Shown here: positions 1 to 8,436 of the stretch, piece after piece
How the letters are laid out: each line of letters opens with the position of its first letter
Position numbering within the stretch: the stretch's first letter is position 1
Assembly: GCF_011046735.1 (NCBI RefSeq)
Contig: NZ_CP049258.1
Coordinates: 2,498,001-2,562,000 of the forward strand
Source: Nordella sp. HKS 07
GTDB taxonomy: Bacteria; Pseudomonadota; Alphaproteobacteria; Rhizobiales; Aestuariivirgaceae
Direction of reading: 5' to 3'
DNA: 64,000 nt
The notes under the pieces: generated by a model
Databases searched by the model: none
What the model was told of the DNA's origin: nothing
What the model saw: only the letters and a program-made list of their open reading frames with translations
Program-made: the position numbers and the translations under genes

Positions 1-531
1 GCGCAGCAGCGTCAGCACCTCTCTAAGGCGCAGCGCCTGCACCGCCTCGCTCATCTCTTCGGCGCGGATCGTCGTGGCGGCGTGGCTCAGCGCCTCGACC
101 AGATCGTCCGTCAGCGTGACGCCGAAAGCGCGCGATACAGCCTCGCGACGGAGCCTTTCGGCCAGCGTCAGGGGTGGCACCCCTTCGGGCAGTTTCGGCA
201 CTTCGAGGATGAGCGATTCATAGACGCCGCCATCGCCCGGAATGTTCACGACATCCATCGGCACATCGCGCGGCAGGACGATCACTGAGCCCGGTTGAAA
301 TGCCTGGCTCACATCGCCGAGCCACACTTCCTTCCGCCCCCTGAGCACGATGCCGATCAGCGGATGCGGCAGTTTGATCGCGGCGAGCCTTTCGCGCTTG
401 AGCGCGCAATAAGAGAAAAGATTGCGGGCATGGCTGTGGACGCCGGAAGCGGCAGGCGCCCGGAAATCTTCGAGGCGTGCCAGCAGGCGCCGGCGCAGAC
501 GGTCGCCCGGCGAGGTTTGATGGATGTTCAT
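1..531 (-). CDS. AraC-type regulator, N-terminal sensing domain (partial)
   Basis: The minus strand is open from an ATG at 531 to the window edge: 177 codons, no stop, so the gene is cut at its C-terminal side. The visible protein (starts MNIHQTSPGDRLRRRLL) has the pattern of the AraC_N ligand-binding domain, including a cupin-like stretch with LPHPLIGIVLRGRKEVWLG and PGSVIVLPRDVPMDV. Proteins of this family usually carry a C-terminal AraC HTH domain that senses a small molecule and activates neighbouring genes; that part would lie before base 1. It is divergent from the metallo-hydrolase gene at 667, a plausible target. Family assignment is by pattern recognition; the HTH has not been seen. 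Confidence 0.75.
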   Translation of the reverse strand, partial: MNIHQTSPGDRLRRRLLARLEDFRAPAASGVHSHARNLFSYCALKRERLAAIKLPHPLIGIVLRGRKEVWLGDVSQAFQPGSVIVLPRDVPMDVVNIPGDGGVYESLILEVPKLPEGVPPLTLAERLRREAVSRAFGVTLTDDLVEALSHAATTIRAEEMSEAVQALRLREVLTLLR

Positions 532-666
532 GGGCGGATGTTAGCGCGGAGCGCCGCCGCGAAAAACCGGGCAAGTGAGCGTTTCGGGCTCGTCCTTTGG
601 CGTTTCGGGGCCACCCGGGAGGCCCTTTGCCGTCAGACTGCCGGCGACGTTCCAGAGGAGATCCTG

Positions 667-1503
667 ATGAAATTCCTGATCTTGATGCTGATGGCTTGTG
701 TCTCTGCGCTGCCCTTCACCAATACCGCCCGCGCCGCCGATGTCGAACTGTGGCGCCTCGATTGCGGCCGCATCGAGGTGCGCGATTTGTCCTTCTTCTC
801 TGATAGTTTTGCCTACGGCGGAAAGAAACGGAGCCTGACGGACAGCTGCTATCTCGTTCGGCACGATACGCAATATATGCTGTGGGACGCTGGGCTGCCC
901 GCGAGCCTCATCGGCGCCAAGCCGGACGAAAAATCGGCCGTTGCTCCCTCGCTGAGTGTCGATATTTCGAGTCAGCTCGCGCGCATCGGCGTTAAGCCCG
1001 ACCAGATCGCGTTGATCGGCATCAGCCACAATCACTTCGATCATGTCGGGCAGGCAAATTCGTTTCCCGGCGCGCGGCTGTTGATCGGCAAGGCGGATTT
1101 CGACGCGCTCAAGACGTCGCCGCCGCCCTTCGGTGTCGAGCCGACTCTTCTATCATCCTGGCTCGAAGGCAAAGCGGAGGTCACGCCTGTCACCGCCGAT
1201 TACGATGTCTTTGGCGACGGCAGCGTGACGATGCTGAAGATGCCCGGCCACACGCCAGGCGAGACGAGCCTGCTGGTCCGTCTCCCGAAGACCGGCCCCG
1301 TCATCCTGTCGGGCGATGTCGTGCATTTTCACGAGCAGTTCGCACGGCGCGGCGTGCCGCCCTTCAATGCGGATAGAAGCGACAGCCTGGCCTCGATGGA
1401 CCGTCTCTCTGCGATCGCCGTCGAGCTTGGCGCGCGCATCATCATTCAGCACGACGAGACGAATATCGGGAAGCTCCCCGCTTTTTCCAAGAGTGCGCGC
1501 TGA
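667..1503 (+). CDS. Secreted MBL-fold hydrolase (lactonase-like)
   Basis: 278 aa starting MKFLILMLMACVSALPF, a clear Sec signal peptide ending near ARAADV, so the enzyme is probably periplasmic. The metallo-beta-lactamase zinc motif is present as SHNHFDHVGQ, followed by PGHTPGETSLL and LSGDVVHFHEQ, which supply the other metal ligands; this is the pattern of N-acyl-homoserine lactonase-like MBL proteins. The open frame runs further upstream, but ATG 667 is chosen because it begins the signal peptide and follows a purine-rich GAGGAG about 6 bases upstream. The substrate (lactone or other ester) cannot be told from sequence. It is divergent from the AraC-type regulator. Confidence 0.85.
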   Translation: MKFLILMLMACVSALPFTNTARAADVELWRLDCGRIEVRDLSFFSDSFAYGGKKRSLTDSCYLVRHDTQYMLWDAGLPASLIGAKPDEKSAVAPSLSVDISSQLARIGVKPDQIALIGISHNHFDHVGQANSFPGARLLIGKADFDALKTSPPPFGVEPTLLSSWLEGKAEVTPVTADYDVFGDGSVTMLKMPGHTPGETSLLVRLPKTGPVILSGDVVHFHEQFARRGVPPFNADRSDSLASMDRLSAIAVELGARIIIQHDETNIGKLPAFSKSAR

Positions 1504-1549
1504 ATCTGGAGTGCTGTGTCAGCGTCGCGCTCCGGTACGGCCGTACATT

Positions 1550-2425
1550 CTATTTGAGCTTCACCGAATAGACCTTACCCTCATAGGGGGCGCCGGCCTT
1601 GTTATCGACGGCCATGACATACATGGTCTTGCCGTCCGCGCTGAAGGTGAGATTGGGCGAGGCGGCTGACGGCACGGTGTATTTCGTCGCGAGCTTGCCG
1701 TCCGGCGTCACCACCAGGATGTTTCCGGCGCTGTATTCCCCGACATAAAAATTGCCGTCGGGCCCGAGCTTGATGCCGTCCGGATAGGCATCCGCCGGCT
1801 CACCCAGCGCATAGAGTCGGACGAACAGACGGCGGTCGGACAATCCGCCATCGGCAGCGACGGCGAAGGAAATGATGCGCCCCGCTTCGGATTCATTCAC
1901 ATAGAGGCGCTTGTCGGGACCGAAAGTGATGCCATTGGCATAATGCAGGTCATCGGCCGCCTCGCTGAGCTTGCCATCGGCGGTCAGATGGATCACGCGC
2001 CCGACGATCGGGCCTGATTCCCAAGGGCCCGAGGTCGTGAAATAGATACCGCCCTTGCTATCCGCGACACCGTCATTCGGCCCGACGAAAGCAACGCCAT
2101 TTTCATCCTTGTCATAGCTCGCGACGTCCTTGCCGTCCTTCGATATGACGGCGAGCTTGCCGGAATCATAGCAGGTGACGGCGAAATTATCGCCCATCGG
2201 GATCACCGCGGACGGCCCGCAGCCATCCTGCTTCCAGACCTGAGTGTTCTTCTCGCCATCCCAGCGCATCACGGTGTGACCGGCATATTCGGCGTAATAC
2301 AGCTTGCCGTCGGTGAGTATCGGGCCTTCCGGGAATAACGCGCGCGGATTGATGACGCTTACCTCTTCCGCCTGGGCGCTGCCGGCCAGAGTAACGAGCA
2401 CGCTTGCGAATATTAGTCTCAGCAT
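1550..2425 (-). CDS. Exported SMP-30/gluconolactonase-like beta-propeller protein
   Basis: 291 aa with a Sec signal peptide (MLRLIFASVLVTLAGSAQAEE). The body is made of repeated beta-propeller blades typical of the SMP-30/gluconolaconase/LRE family: PNDGVADSKGGIYFTTSG, YANGITFGPDKRLYVNES, DGIKLGPDGNFYVGEYSAG. Family members hydrolyse sugar lactones or similar esters with a divalent metal bound at the blade centre (Asp/Asn/Glu residues such as those in the NDG and ANG motifs). It ends next to the convergent metallo-hydrolase. Being periplasmic rather than cytosolic, it may act on a lactone before uptake; that is inference. Confidence 0.85.
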   Translation of the reverse strand: MLRLIFASVLVTLAGSAQAEEVSVINPRALFPEGPILTDGKLYYAEYAGHTVMRWDGEKNTQVWKQDGCGPSAVIPMGDNFAVTCYDSGKLAVISKDGKDVASYDKDENGVAFVGPNDGVADSKGGIYFTTSGPWESGPIVGRVIHLTADGKLSEAADDLHYANGITFGPDKRLYVNESEAGRIISFAVAADGGLSDRRLFVRLYALGEPADAYPDGIKLGPDGNFYVGEYSAGNILVVTPDGKLATKYTVPSAASPNLTFSADGKTMYVMAVDNKAGAPYEGKVYSVKLK

Positions 2426-2523
2426 GATGTCCTCCCGTTCTTGCAGGAGCAGTCTATCGGGGACGGGTGCCGGGAAATACGGTCAATCCTGCTCACGCTT
2501 GCGCTGTCAGGCGCCGGCCGAAA

Positions 2524-3465
2524 TCATCTCTCTCCCTTGCGATAGGGGATCATCAGCGCTCGCGGATAGGCGGCACGGCGCGACATCACGATGAGCGCCA
2601 GGATGGAGAGCGCATAGGGCAGCATCAGGAAGATCTGATAGGGCACGAAGGCGCCGGCGAGCTGCTGCAGGCGCAGCTGATAGGCGTCGAAGGCGGCGAA
2701 GAGCACAGCGCCCAGAAGCGCCTTGCCCGGCCGCCAGGAGCCGAAGACGACCAGCGCGATGGCGATCCAGCCGCGCCCATTGACCATCTCGAAATAGAAG
2801 GAGTTGAAAGCCGACAGCGTCAGGAAGGCGCCGCCGATGCCCATCAGCGCGCTTCCCGCCACCACCGCGAGCATGCGCACGCGCGTCACATCGATGCCTT
2901 GCGCCTCGACGGCCGCCGGGTTCTCGCCTGCAGTGCGTACCGCAAGCCCCGCCGGCGTGCGGTAGAGGAACCAGCCGACGAGCCCCGCCGCGATGAAGGC
3001 GAGATAGGTGAGAGGCGTCTGCCGGAACAAGGCCTCACCGAAAAAGGGAATGTCGGACAGGATGGGCACCGGCCAGGGCTGGAAAGGCTCGATCTTGGGC
3101 GGCGAGGTCACTTCCGGGAAAGCGAGCCTGTAGATGTAATAAGTGAGGCTCGCGGCGAAGAGGGTGATGCCGATGCCGGTCACGTGCTGCGATAGGCCGA
3201 GTGGCACCACCAGGACCGCATGTAAGAGGCCGAAAGCCGCACCCGCCAGCGCCGCCACCAGGACGCCGAGCCACAGATCGCCGCCCTGATAGACGGTGAA
3301 CCAGCCGGCGAAAGCGCCGACCGTCATTATGCCTTCGATGCCGAGATTGAGAACGCCGGCGCGTTCCGAAATGAGCTCGCCCAAAGTCGCGAAGATCAAA
3401 GGCGAGGCGATGCGGATGGCGGCGGCCCACAGGCTGGCGGAAAACAGGAGTTCGAGCGCGTCCAT
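2524..3465 (-). CDS. BMP-type ABC importer, permease 2
   Basis: 313 aa inner-membrane permease of the BPD_transp_2 type, with about eight to nine hydrophobic helices and the conserved AGENPAAVEAQGIDVTRVR coupling loop, and GVLNLGIEGIMTVGAF near the N-terminus. This is the second permease (YufQ/NupC/RbsC-like branch) of an importer whose binding protein is of the basic membrane protein (BMP/PnrA) family. It lies 8 bp after the stop of the first permease, in one minus-strand operon. Known BMP systems mostly import nucleosides; the sugar-catabolic neighbourhood suggests this one may carry a carbohydrate or ribo/xylosyl compound. Confidence 0.9.
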   Translation of the reverse strand: MDALELLFSASLWAAAIRIASPLIFATLGELISERAGVLNLGIEGIMTVGAFAGWFTVYQGGDLWLGVLVAALAGAAFGLLHAVLVVPLGLSQHVTGIGITLFAASLTYYIYRLAFPEVTSPPKIEPFQPWPVPILSDIPFFGEALFRQTPLTYLAFIAAGLVGWFLYRTPAGLAVRTAGENPAAVEAQGIDVTRVRMLAVVAGSALMGIGGAFLTLSAFNSFYFEMVNGRGWIAIALVVFGSWRPGKALLGAVLFAAFDAYQLRLQQLAGAFVPYQIFLMLPYALSILALIVMSRRAAYPRALMIPYRKGER

Positions 3466-3473
3466 GAGCGGGC

Positions 3474-4523
3474 CTATTTCCAGCGCAGCCGATAGCGGGT
3501 GAACATCACGGCCGTGACCATGGCGAGCAGGGCCGACGCCACCATCACCTGGGCGATGTAGCTCGGCACCTGCGCCGAGCGACTCATCGCATCGGCGCCG
3601 ACGAAGATGCCGGCGACGAAGATCGCCGCGGCGACGACGCCCAGCGGATGAAGCAGCGCCAGCATGGCGACGACGATGCCGGCGTAACCGAAGCCGGGGG
3701 AGAGATCGAGGGTGAGATTGCCCTTGAGGCCGGCGACTTCGGACAGGCCGGCAAGTCCCGCCAGCCCGCCGGAGAGAAGCGCCGTCTTCAGCATCACCCG
3801 GTCGACCTTCATGCCGGCGAAGCGCGCCGCGCGTGGATTGAAGCCGACCGCCTTCATCTCATAGCCGAGCGCGGTGCGGGTGTTGATGATCCAGACGGTA
3901 ACCGCGGCGATGAGCGCCAGGAGGAAGCCGAAATGCAGCCTTTTGCCCTGGATGAGCTTCGGCAGCTGCGCCTCGACGATGACTTTCTTGGTCTGCGGCC
4001 AGCCCATGCCCATCGGGTCTTTCAGCGGGCCTTCGAGCAGCAGGCTCACGAACAGAATGACGATGAAATTGAGGAGCAGCGTCGTCACCACTTCATCGAC
4101 GCCGAAGCGCACCTTGAGGAAGGTCGGGCCCAGCAAGGTAAGGGCGCCGGCGAGGGCTGCCACGATGAGCAGGATCGGGATCAGGATCGGCGCCGGCAGC
4201 GGCAGGAGGCCGGTGCCGAAGACGACGGTGGCGACGGCGCCCATATAGAGCTGCGCCTCGGCGCCGATATTCCACAGCTTCGCCCGGAAGGCGACCGCCG
4301 CCGCGAGCCCGGTGAAGATCAAGGGCGTGGCGCGGGTCAGCGTCTCGAACAGCGCGAACTGCGAACCGGCCGCGCCCTTGACGACGAGGCCGAAGACCGA
4401 GAAGGGATTGGCGCCGCTCAAGGAGACGAGGAAGCCCGCGAAGACGAGCACGACGAGGATCGCCAGCGCCGGATAGGTGATGGTGACGAGGAGCGAGGGC
4501 GCCTCGCGCGGTTCAAGCCGCAT
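3474..4523 (-). CDS. BMP-type ABC importer, permease 1
   Basis: 349 aa permease (BPD_transp_2; YufP/NupB-like) with multiple membrane helices and the partner motif GFNPRAARFAGMKVDR, which normally couples to the ATPase. The frame extends to 4547, but ATG 4523 is preferred because AAGGGAGA lies about 6 bases upstream; it starts inside the end of the ATPase gene (stop at 4513), so the two genes overlap by 11 bp and are probably translationally coupled. It works with the permease at 2524 and the ATPase at 4513. Confidence is high for function and moderate for the exact start. Confidence 0.9.
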   Translation of the reverse strand: MRLEPREAPSLLVTITYPALAILVVLVFAGFLVSLSGANPFSVFGLVVKGAAGSQFALFETLTRATPLIFTGLAAAVAFRAKLWNIGAEAQLYMGAVATVVFGTGLLPLPAPILIPILLIVAALAGALTLLGPTFLKVRFGVDEVVTTLLLNFIVILFVSLLLEGPLKDPMGMGWPQTKKVIVEAQLPKLIQGKRLHFGFLLALIAAVTVWIINTRTALGYEMKAVGFNPRAARFAGMKVDRVMLKTALLSGGLAGLAGLSEVAGLKGNLTLDLSPGFGYAGIVVAMLALLHPLGVVAAAIFVAGIFVGADAMSRSAQVPSYIAQVMVASALLAMVTAVMFTRYRLRWK

Positions 4524-6033
4524 GGGCATCTCCCTTGTCGAAGCCATGGCCCGCCATCATCAATCCGAGCTCCTGGATCGTCACTTTGCTGCGCGGCAAA
4601 GGCTCGGATATGCGGCCGCGATAGATGACGGCGACGCGGTCCGACAACGCCAGGATCTCGTCGAGATCGTCCGAGATGAGCAGCACCGAGGCGCCTTCCT
4701 TGCGCGCCTCGATCAGGCGCTGATACACGTAAGCGACGGCACCGATGTCCAATCCGCGCGCCGGCTGGGCGGCGAGGATGAAGCGTGGCTCGAGCGATAA
4801 AGTGCGCCCCAATATGAGCTTCTGCATATTGCCGCCGGAAAGCAGTCGTACCCGGGTCGCCGGCGAAGGGCATTTCACGTCGAAGCCTGTGATAATTTCC
4901 TTTGCGAAGCCTTCGGCTGCCCGCCAGTCGAGGAAGCCGTGTTTGTTGAATCGCGGCTCGCGATAGATTTCGGCGATGACATTTTCCGTCACCGACATGT
5001 CGGCGACGAGGCCTTCGGCATGCCGGTCCTCCGGAATCCGGGCGATGCGTTTCTTCGTCACGAGATCGGGCGTCCAGTGCGCCGCGTCCTCGCCGAAGAT
5101 GCGAAACACGCCGCTCTGCGGATGGGTGAGGCCGCTCAACAGATTGGCGAGCCCCGTCTGGCCGTTGCCGGAGACGCCGGCCAGTCCCAGGATCTCACCG
5201 CCATGGAGCGTGAGATCGGCTCGGTCGAGTCCGTCTGCGGTCGAAACGGAATTTATTGCGACATGGAGGTCGCCCCGGGGCTGCGGCTCGATCCGCGGTT
5301 CGGCGATCGGCCGCCCCACCATGAGCTCAGCGAGCTCGTGGCGCGTCGTGTCGCGCGTGTCGCGCTCGGCGACCAGCTTGCCGGCGCGCAGCACGAAGAT
5401 GCGGCCCGAGACGCTTAGGACTTCATGCAGCTTGTGCGAGATGAAGATGATGGACAAGCCCTGCGCCGTCAGCTTCTTGAGCGTGGCGAAGAGGCTCTGG
5501 CTTTCCTGCGGGGTGAGCACCGCGGTCGGCTCGTCGAGAATGAGGATGCGCGCCTCGCGATAGAGCACCTTCAGGATCTCGACCCGCTGGCGCTCGCCGA
5601 CCGAGAGTTCGCCCACCGTCTTGTCGGGCGCGACGGCGAGGCCGAAATCCTGAGCGAGCTCGGTGAGGCGCTGCCGCGCTTCGGTCTTGCGCGAGGAGAG
5701 CCGCCAGAGCTTCTCGGTGCCGAGCATGATATTGTCGAGCACGGTCAGATTGTCGGCGAGGGTGAAATGCTGATGCACCATGCCGATGCCGGCTGCGATC
5801 GCCGCATGAGGCTGGCCCGGCGGCAAGGGCTTGCCGAAAACGCTGATCGATCCCTCATCGGCGACATAATGACCGAACAGGATATTCATCAGCGTCGTCT
5901 TGCCGGCGCCGTTTTCACCGAGCAGGGCGACGATCTCGCCCTGCTTCACATCGAAGGAGATCGCGTCATTGGCGAGAAGCGCCCCGAAGCGCTTGCTGAT
6001 CCGGTCGAGGCGGAGGACGGTATCGGCGGTCAT
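4513..6033 (-). CDS. BMP-type ABC importer, duplicated ATP-binding protein
   Basis: 506 aa sugar/nucleoside-type ABC ATPase with two nucleotide-binding domains in tandem (RbsA/YufO-like). The first half has a canonical Walker A (LLGENGAGKTTLMN), signature LSVGERQRVEILK and Walker B LILDEPTAVLTPQE. The second half is the usual degenerate domain (GVSGNGQTGLANLLSG, RLLSGGNMQKLILGR, ILAAQPARGLDIGA). It sits between the substrate-binding gene (upstream, across a paired palindromic repeat) and the permeases (downstream, overlapping). It energises the importer on the cytoplasmic side of the membrane. Confidence 0.93.
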   Translation of the reverse strand: MTADTVLRLDRISKRFGALLANDAISFDVKQGEIVALLGENGAGKTTLMNILFGHYVADEGSISVFGKPLPPGQPHAAIAAGIGMVHQHFTLADNLTVLDNIMLGTEKLWRLSSRKTEARQRLTELAQDFGLAVAPDKTVGELSVGERQRVEILKVLYREARILILDEPTAVLTPQESQSLFATLKKLTAQGLSIIFISHKLHEVLSVSGRIFVLRAGKLVAERDTRDTTRHELAELMVGRPIAEPRIEPQPRGDLHVAINSVSTADGLDRADLTLHGGEILGLAGVSGNGQTGLANLLSGLTHPQSGVFRIFGEDAAHWTPDLVTKKRIARIPEDRHAEGLVADMSVTENVIAEIYREPRFNKHGFLDWRAAEGFAKEIITGFDVKCPSPATRVRLLSGGNMQKLILGRTLSLEPRFILAAQPARGLDIGAVAYVYQRLIEARKEGASVLLISDDLDEILALSDRVAVIYRGRISEPLPRSKVTIQELGLMMAGHGFDKGDAHAA

Positions 6034-6037
6034 GGCT

Positions 6038-6111
6038 TACCCTCGCCCTGCGAGCGCAGCGAAGCGGGGAGAGGGAAGGGCCCGCCGCGCAGCGGCGGGA
6101 AGGGTGAGGGG
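6038..6111 (+). repeat. Palindromic repeat, copy L of an inverted pair
   Basis: A 74-bp unit with two hairpins and the tail GGGTGAGGGG, lying between the ATPase and substrate-binding genes. Its reverse complement recurs at 6193-6257. The loop-stem in this copy is GCCGC-GCA-GCGGC, whereas the partner has ATTGC-GAA-GCAAT: the sequence differs but pairing is kept. The same family brackets the DUF559 gene at 13.4-13.8 kb. Confidence 0.8.
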
Positions 6112-6192
6112 CAATGAGCGAATGCATCTTGTGCTTCAATTACCCTGTGATTGTACGAATTCAAGCTGTCCTCACGCAGGACTGCGCCATGG

Positions 6193-6257
6193 CCCCTCAC
6201 CCTCCCATTGCTTCGCAATGGGCCCCTCCCTCTCCCCGCTCATGCGGGGAGAGGGTA
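6193..6257 (-). repeat. Palindromic repeat, copy R of an inverted pair
   Basis: Inverted partner of 6038-6111, 81 bp away. It contains CCCTCTCCCCGC paired with GCGGGGAGAGGG, a second hairpin (CCCATTGC/GCAATGGG) and CCCCTCACCC. Together the two copies could form a long cruciform. The 81 bp between them show no gene. The pair splits the importer operon, so it may attenuate or stabilise the mRNA downstream of the binding-protein gene. Confidence 0.8.
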
Positions 6258-6273
6258 TGGGCGGCGTCTGATC

Positions 6274-7281
6274 TTACGACGATTTCGGTTCCGAATCGTC
6301 GATCGTGACGGTGACGGCGCCGGACTTGATCTCGCCTTCGCGCGCTTTCACCTTGGTCATGACATCGGCCGGGACCTTGCCTTCGAAGGTGCCTAGTGGC
6401 GCCAGGCTGCAGCCACCATGTTTCATGAAGGAATACTGGCCGTAGTCGTCGGCCTTGAAGGCCTTGTCCTTGATCGCCTTGATGGCGGCATCGAGGGTGG
6501 GCTCGAAATGCCACAAGGCCGAGGCGACGACGGTTTCCGGATAGTCGGCCTGCGTGTCGATGACATTGCCGATGGCGAGGATCTTGCGCTCCTTGGCCGC
6601 GTCCGACACGCCGAAGCGTTCGGCATAGAGGATGTCGGCGCCGGCATCGACCTGGGCGAAGGCGGTTTCCTTGGCCTTCGGCGGGTCGAACCACGAACCG
6701 ATGAAGGCGACCTGGAATTTGACGTCGGGCTTGGTTTCCTTGACGCCGGCCATGAAGGCGTTCATCAGCCGGTTCACCTCCGGGATCGGATAACCGCCGA
6801 CCATGCCGATATTGTTTTTCTGCGTCATCGCGCCGGCGATCATGCCGGTGAGATAGGACGCGTCCTGGATGTAATTGTCGAATACCGCGAAATTGGGCAC
6901 CGCCGCATCGGGCTTGAAGCTCGAGCCGATTAGGAAGGCGCGGTCGGGATAGTCCTTGGCGACGGCGCGCGCCGCATCCTCCACCGCGAAGGCCTCACCG
7001 ACGATCAGTTGGTGGCCGGCCTCGCAATATTCGCGCATCACCCGCTCATAGTCGGTATTGGCGACCTTTTCCGAGAAGGTGTATTCGATGTCGCCGCGCT
7101 CCTTGGCGGCGAGCGCCGCCTTGTGGATGCGGCTCACCCATTGCTGTTCGACCGGCACCGTATAGATGGCGGCGGTCTTGATGGCGCCTTCGGCCCTGGC
7201 GAGGCCCGCAAGCGATCCGAGCACGGGCAGCGACGCGGCCGATCCTGTGATCTGCAAAATCTTACGGCGTGACAGACGCAT
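6274..7281 (-). CDS. BMP-family substrate-binding protein of ABC importer
   Basis: 335 aa periplasmic binding protein. The N-terminus (MRLSRRKILQITGSAASLP) has the paired arginines and hydrophobic stretch of a Tat-type signal, ending near GLARAEG. The body matches the BMP/PnrA family: AAIYTVPVEQQWVSRIHKA, EAGHQLIVGEAFAVEDAA, IGMVGGYPIPEVNRLMNAF. Known members bind purine nucleosides or related molecules. It is the first gene of the importer operon, divergent from glucokinase and a pentose cluster across 129 bp, so a common regulator (the LacI protein at 8437) is plausible. The ligand is not deducible. Confidence 0.9.
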   Translation of the reverse strand: MRLSRRKILQITGSAASLPVLGSLAGLARAEGAIKTAAIYTVPVEQQWVSRIHKAALAAKERGDIEYTFSEKVANTDYERVMREYCEAGHQLIVGEAFAVEDAARAVAKDYPDRAFLIGSSFKPDAAVPNFAVFDNYIQDASYLTGMIAGAMTQKNNIGMVGGYPIPEVNRLMNAFMAGVKETKPDVKFQVAFIGSWFDPPKAKETAFAQVDAGADILYAERFGVSDAAKERKILAIGNVIDTQADYPETVVASALWHFEPTLDAAIKAIKDKAFKADDYGQYSFMKHGGCSLAPLGTFEGKVPADVMTKVKAREGEIKSGAVTVTIDDSEPKSS

Positions 7282-7354
7282 ATTTCCCTCCTCCGTTGTA
7301 TTTTTACCAGTTGATCAAAGCCCTTCCGCACTGTCAATTGGGCCATCCAGGTTG

Positions 7355-7365
7355 TTTGCAGCAAA
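7355..7365. promoter_or_regulatory. Small palindrome in importer/glk divergent region
   Basis: TTTGC-A-GCAAA, a perfect 11-bp palindrome in the 129-bp divergent intergenic region between the binding-protein gene and glk. It is a possible LacI-type operator half-palindrome for the adjacent regulator; palindromes of this length occur by chance, so this is a weak call. Confidence 0.25.
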
Positions 7366-7410
7366 ATATTCTTTTATGCCTCCAGGCAGTGAAGCGGTGG
7401 AACGGTCGGC

Positions 7411-8355
7411 ATGGCGAACTTGAATCTTGTGGGCGACATCGGCGGGACCAATTCGCGCTTCGGTCTGGTCGAGCCGGGTTCGATGACGGTCACCCGTATC
7501 GAGAGGCTCAAGAATGACGATTTCGCCTCATTGGAAGAGGTGGCCGCCGCCTATCTGGAGAGCCAGGGCGTCACCGCGCTTGGCGCCGCCGCCATGGACG
7601 TCGCCGGCGTTGTGACGAATGAGGATTTCCCCCTCACCAACCGCGACTGGATGGTGCGTCGTGCGCCTCTCAAGGCAGCGCTCAAGACCGACCGGCTGAT
7701 CATCCTCAATGATTTCCAGGCGCTGGCCATGTCGCTGCCTTATCTGGACCCGGCCGATCTCATCCAGATCGGTGGCCAGGCGCCGGAGAAGCCGTCGGTG
7801 AAGCTGGTTCTGGGGCCGGGCACCGGCCTCGGCATGGCGTCTCTGGCGCCCTTGCCGCAAGGCGGCTGGATGGCGCTGCCGGGCGAGCTCGGCCATGTCA
7901 CCTTGCCAGTGGTGACCCAGGAGGAGTTCGATCTGCGTGAAGCGATGACGGAGCCCGGCACCGTCTTCGAATCGGAATTCGCCATTACCGGCGGTGGTCT
8001 GCATCTCATCTACACGACGCTGGCGCGCATGGCCGGCCGTGAGCCCAGGCTCGACAAGCCGGAAGCCATTCTCAAGGCGGCGCTCGCCGGTACCGATGCC
8101 GACGCGGTCAGGACGCTCGATTTTTTCATCATCTGGCTCGGCCGCCTTGCCGGCGATGCCGCCATGATGATGCAGGCCCATGGCGGGGTCTATCTCGCCG
8201 GCGGTATCGCGCCCTCGATCGTCGGCGAATTGCGCAAAGGTCCGTTTCGCCGGGTCTTCGAGGAGAAGGGCCGCCTCGATCTGAAGCATGTGCCGATCTA
8301 TGTGATCATGGACGAATACCCGGCCTTCAAGGGCTGCGCCGCGGCGCTGATCTGA
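7411..8355 (+). CDS. glk: Glucokinase (Glk family)
   Basis: 314 aa. The phosphate-binding start LVGDIGGTNSRFGLVEPG, the sugar-binding LTNRDWMV and ILNDFQALAMSLP, LGPGTGLGMASL and GELGHVTLP segments match the Glk (PF02685) glucokinase family rather than ROK kinases, which would show a CXCGXXGC zinc motif that is absent here. The enzyme phosphorylates glucose with ATP in the cytosol. It is the first gene of a plus-strand run with a LacI regulator, xylB and xylA, suggesting co-catabolism of glucose-containing or xylose-containing saccharides. Confidence 0.9.
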   Translation: MANLNLVGDIGGTNSRFGLVEPGSMTVTRIERLKNDDFASLEEVAAAYLESQGVTALGAAAMDVAGVVTNEDFPLTNRDWMVRRAPLKAALKTDRLIILNDFQALAMSLPYLDPADLIQIGGQAPEKPSVKLVLGPGTGLGMASLAPLPQGGWMALPGELGHVTLPVVTQEEFDLREAMTEPGTVFESEFAITGGGLHLIYTTLARMAGREPRLDKPEAILKAALAGTDADAVRTLDFFIIWLGRLAGDAAMMMQAHGGVYLAGGIAPSIVGELRKGPFRRVFEEKGRLDLKHVPIYVIMDEYPAFKGCAAALI

Positions 8356-8436
8356 TCACGATCAGTTGGCGGGATGGTGTGATGGGCGCACATCAGAAAT
8401 TGACAAGATCGCATCCATCGGCTCAATTGCCCGGCA

